This document shows, in pieces, positions 6,033 to 6,099 of a stretch of DNA of 6,099 nt. The position numbers were made by a program, and so were the translations under genes. Every line of letters begins with the position of its first letter. Positions within the stretch are counted from its first letter, which is position 1. Below the pieces are notes generated by a model. The model was not told the DNA's origin. It did not search any database and worked only from the letters and a program-made list of their open reading frames with translations. Source of the DNA: Stenotrophomonas maltophilia (GTDB lineage: Bacteria > Pseudomonadota > Gammaproteobacteria > Xanthomonadales > Xanthomonadaceae); assembly GCA_002435595.1 (NCBI GenBank), contig DJBL01000049.1, positions 1 to 6,099 of the forward strand, read 5' to 3'.

Positions 6033-6093
6033 GCCCGAACCCGGCGGTTTCACGCGCCGCGCCGTCGATCCGCGCCGGGGCCGCGATACTCAT
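6028..6093 (-). other. Upstream region at the window edge with a 21-codon open frame
   Basis: The minus strand carries ATG at 6093 followed by 20 more sense codons and a TAA at 6030-6028 that overlaps the GATAAT box. It could be a chance frame, a leader peptide, or the tail of an upstream gene, since the frame is still open at the window edge. A second minus-strand frame from the edge ends in TGA at 6052-6050, overlapping GTG 6053 as GTGA. On the plus strand, GATACT (6085-6090) and ATG (6092) could mark a divergent gene beyond the window. Nothing here can be assigned firmly. Confidence 0.2.
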
Positions 6094-6099
6094 GGCGGC

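Overview
The window is very GC-rich and densely coding. It looks like chromosomal DNA of a gammaproteobacterium of the Xanthomonadaceae type (Stenotrophomonas, Xanthomonas or Pseudoxanthomonas-like). This lineage call is inference. It rests on the strong G/C third-position bias, the wealth of c-di-GMP genes, and start sites with no Shine-Dalgarno but a -10-like hexamer six bases before the ATG. No tRNA, rRNA, insertion sequence, CRISPR array or attachment site was seen.

Layout. Bases 1-166 are mostly intergenic, perhaps with the first codons of a divergent minus-strand gene at the very edge, a GC-rich hairpin, and a probable leaderless promoter. A plus-strand gene (167-1114) encodes an EamA/DMT-type inner-membrane transporter. 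It converges, with only 25 bp between stop codons, on a block of four minus-strand genes. In their own reading direction these are: a membrane diguanylate cyclase with a 7TM sensor (5972-4278), the 23S rRNA pseudouridine synthase RluF (4232-3510), a soluble GAF-GGDEF diguanylate cyclase (3441-2371), and a stand-alone AAA/ABC-type ATPase (2300-1140). Gaps in the block are 45, 68 and 70 bp. That allows partial co-transcription, but rluF has its own promoter-like hexamer. Bases 5973-6099 hold the upstream region of the membrane cyclase.

How they fit together. The two cyclases on either side of rluF are the main theme. Both keep GGEEF active-site motifs. The membrane enzyme has an intact RxxD product-inhibition site (RNHD); the GAF enzyme has AGQG there. 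One is therefore expected to be feedback-limited by c-di-GMP and the other not, and one would sense an envelope signal while the other senses a cytoplasmic one. No functional link to RluF, the ATPase or the transporter is evident from the sequence. The region reads as ordinary core or near-core genome. The points worth a second look are the paired cyclases, the periplasmic domain of unclear family, the orphan ATPase and the leaderless start architecture. I found no convincing previously undescribed system.
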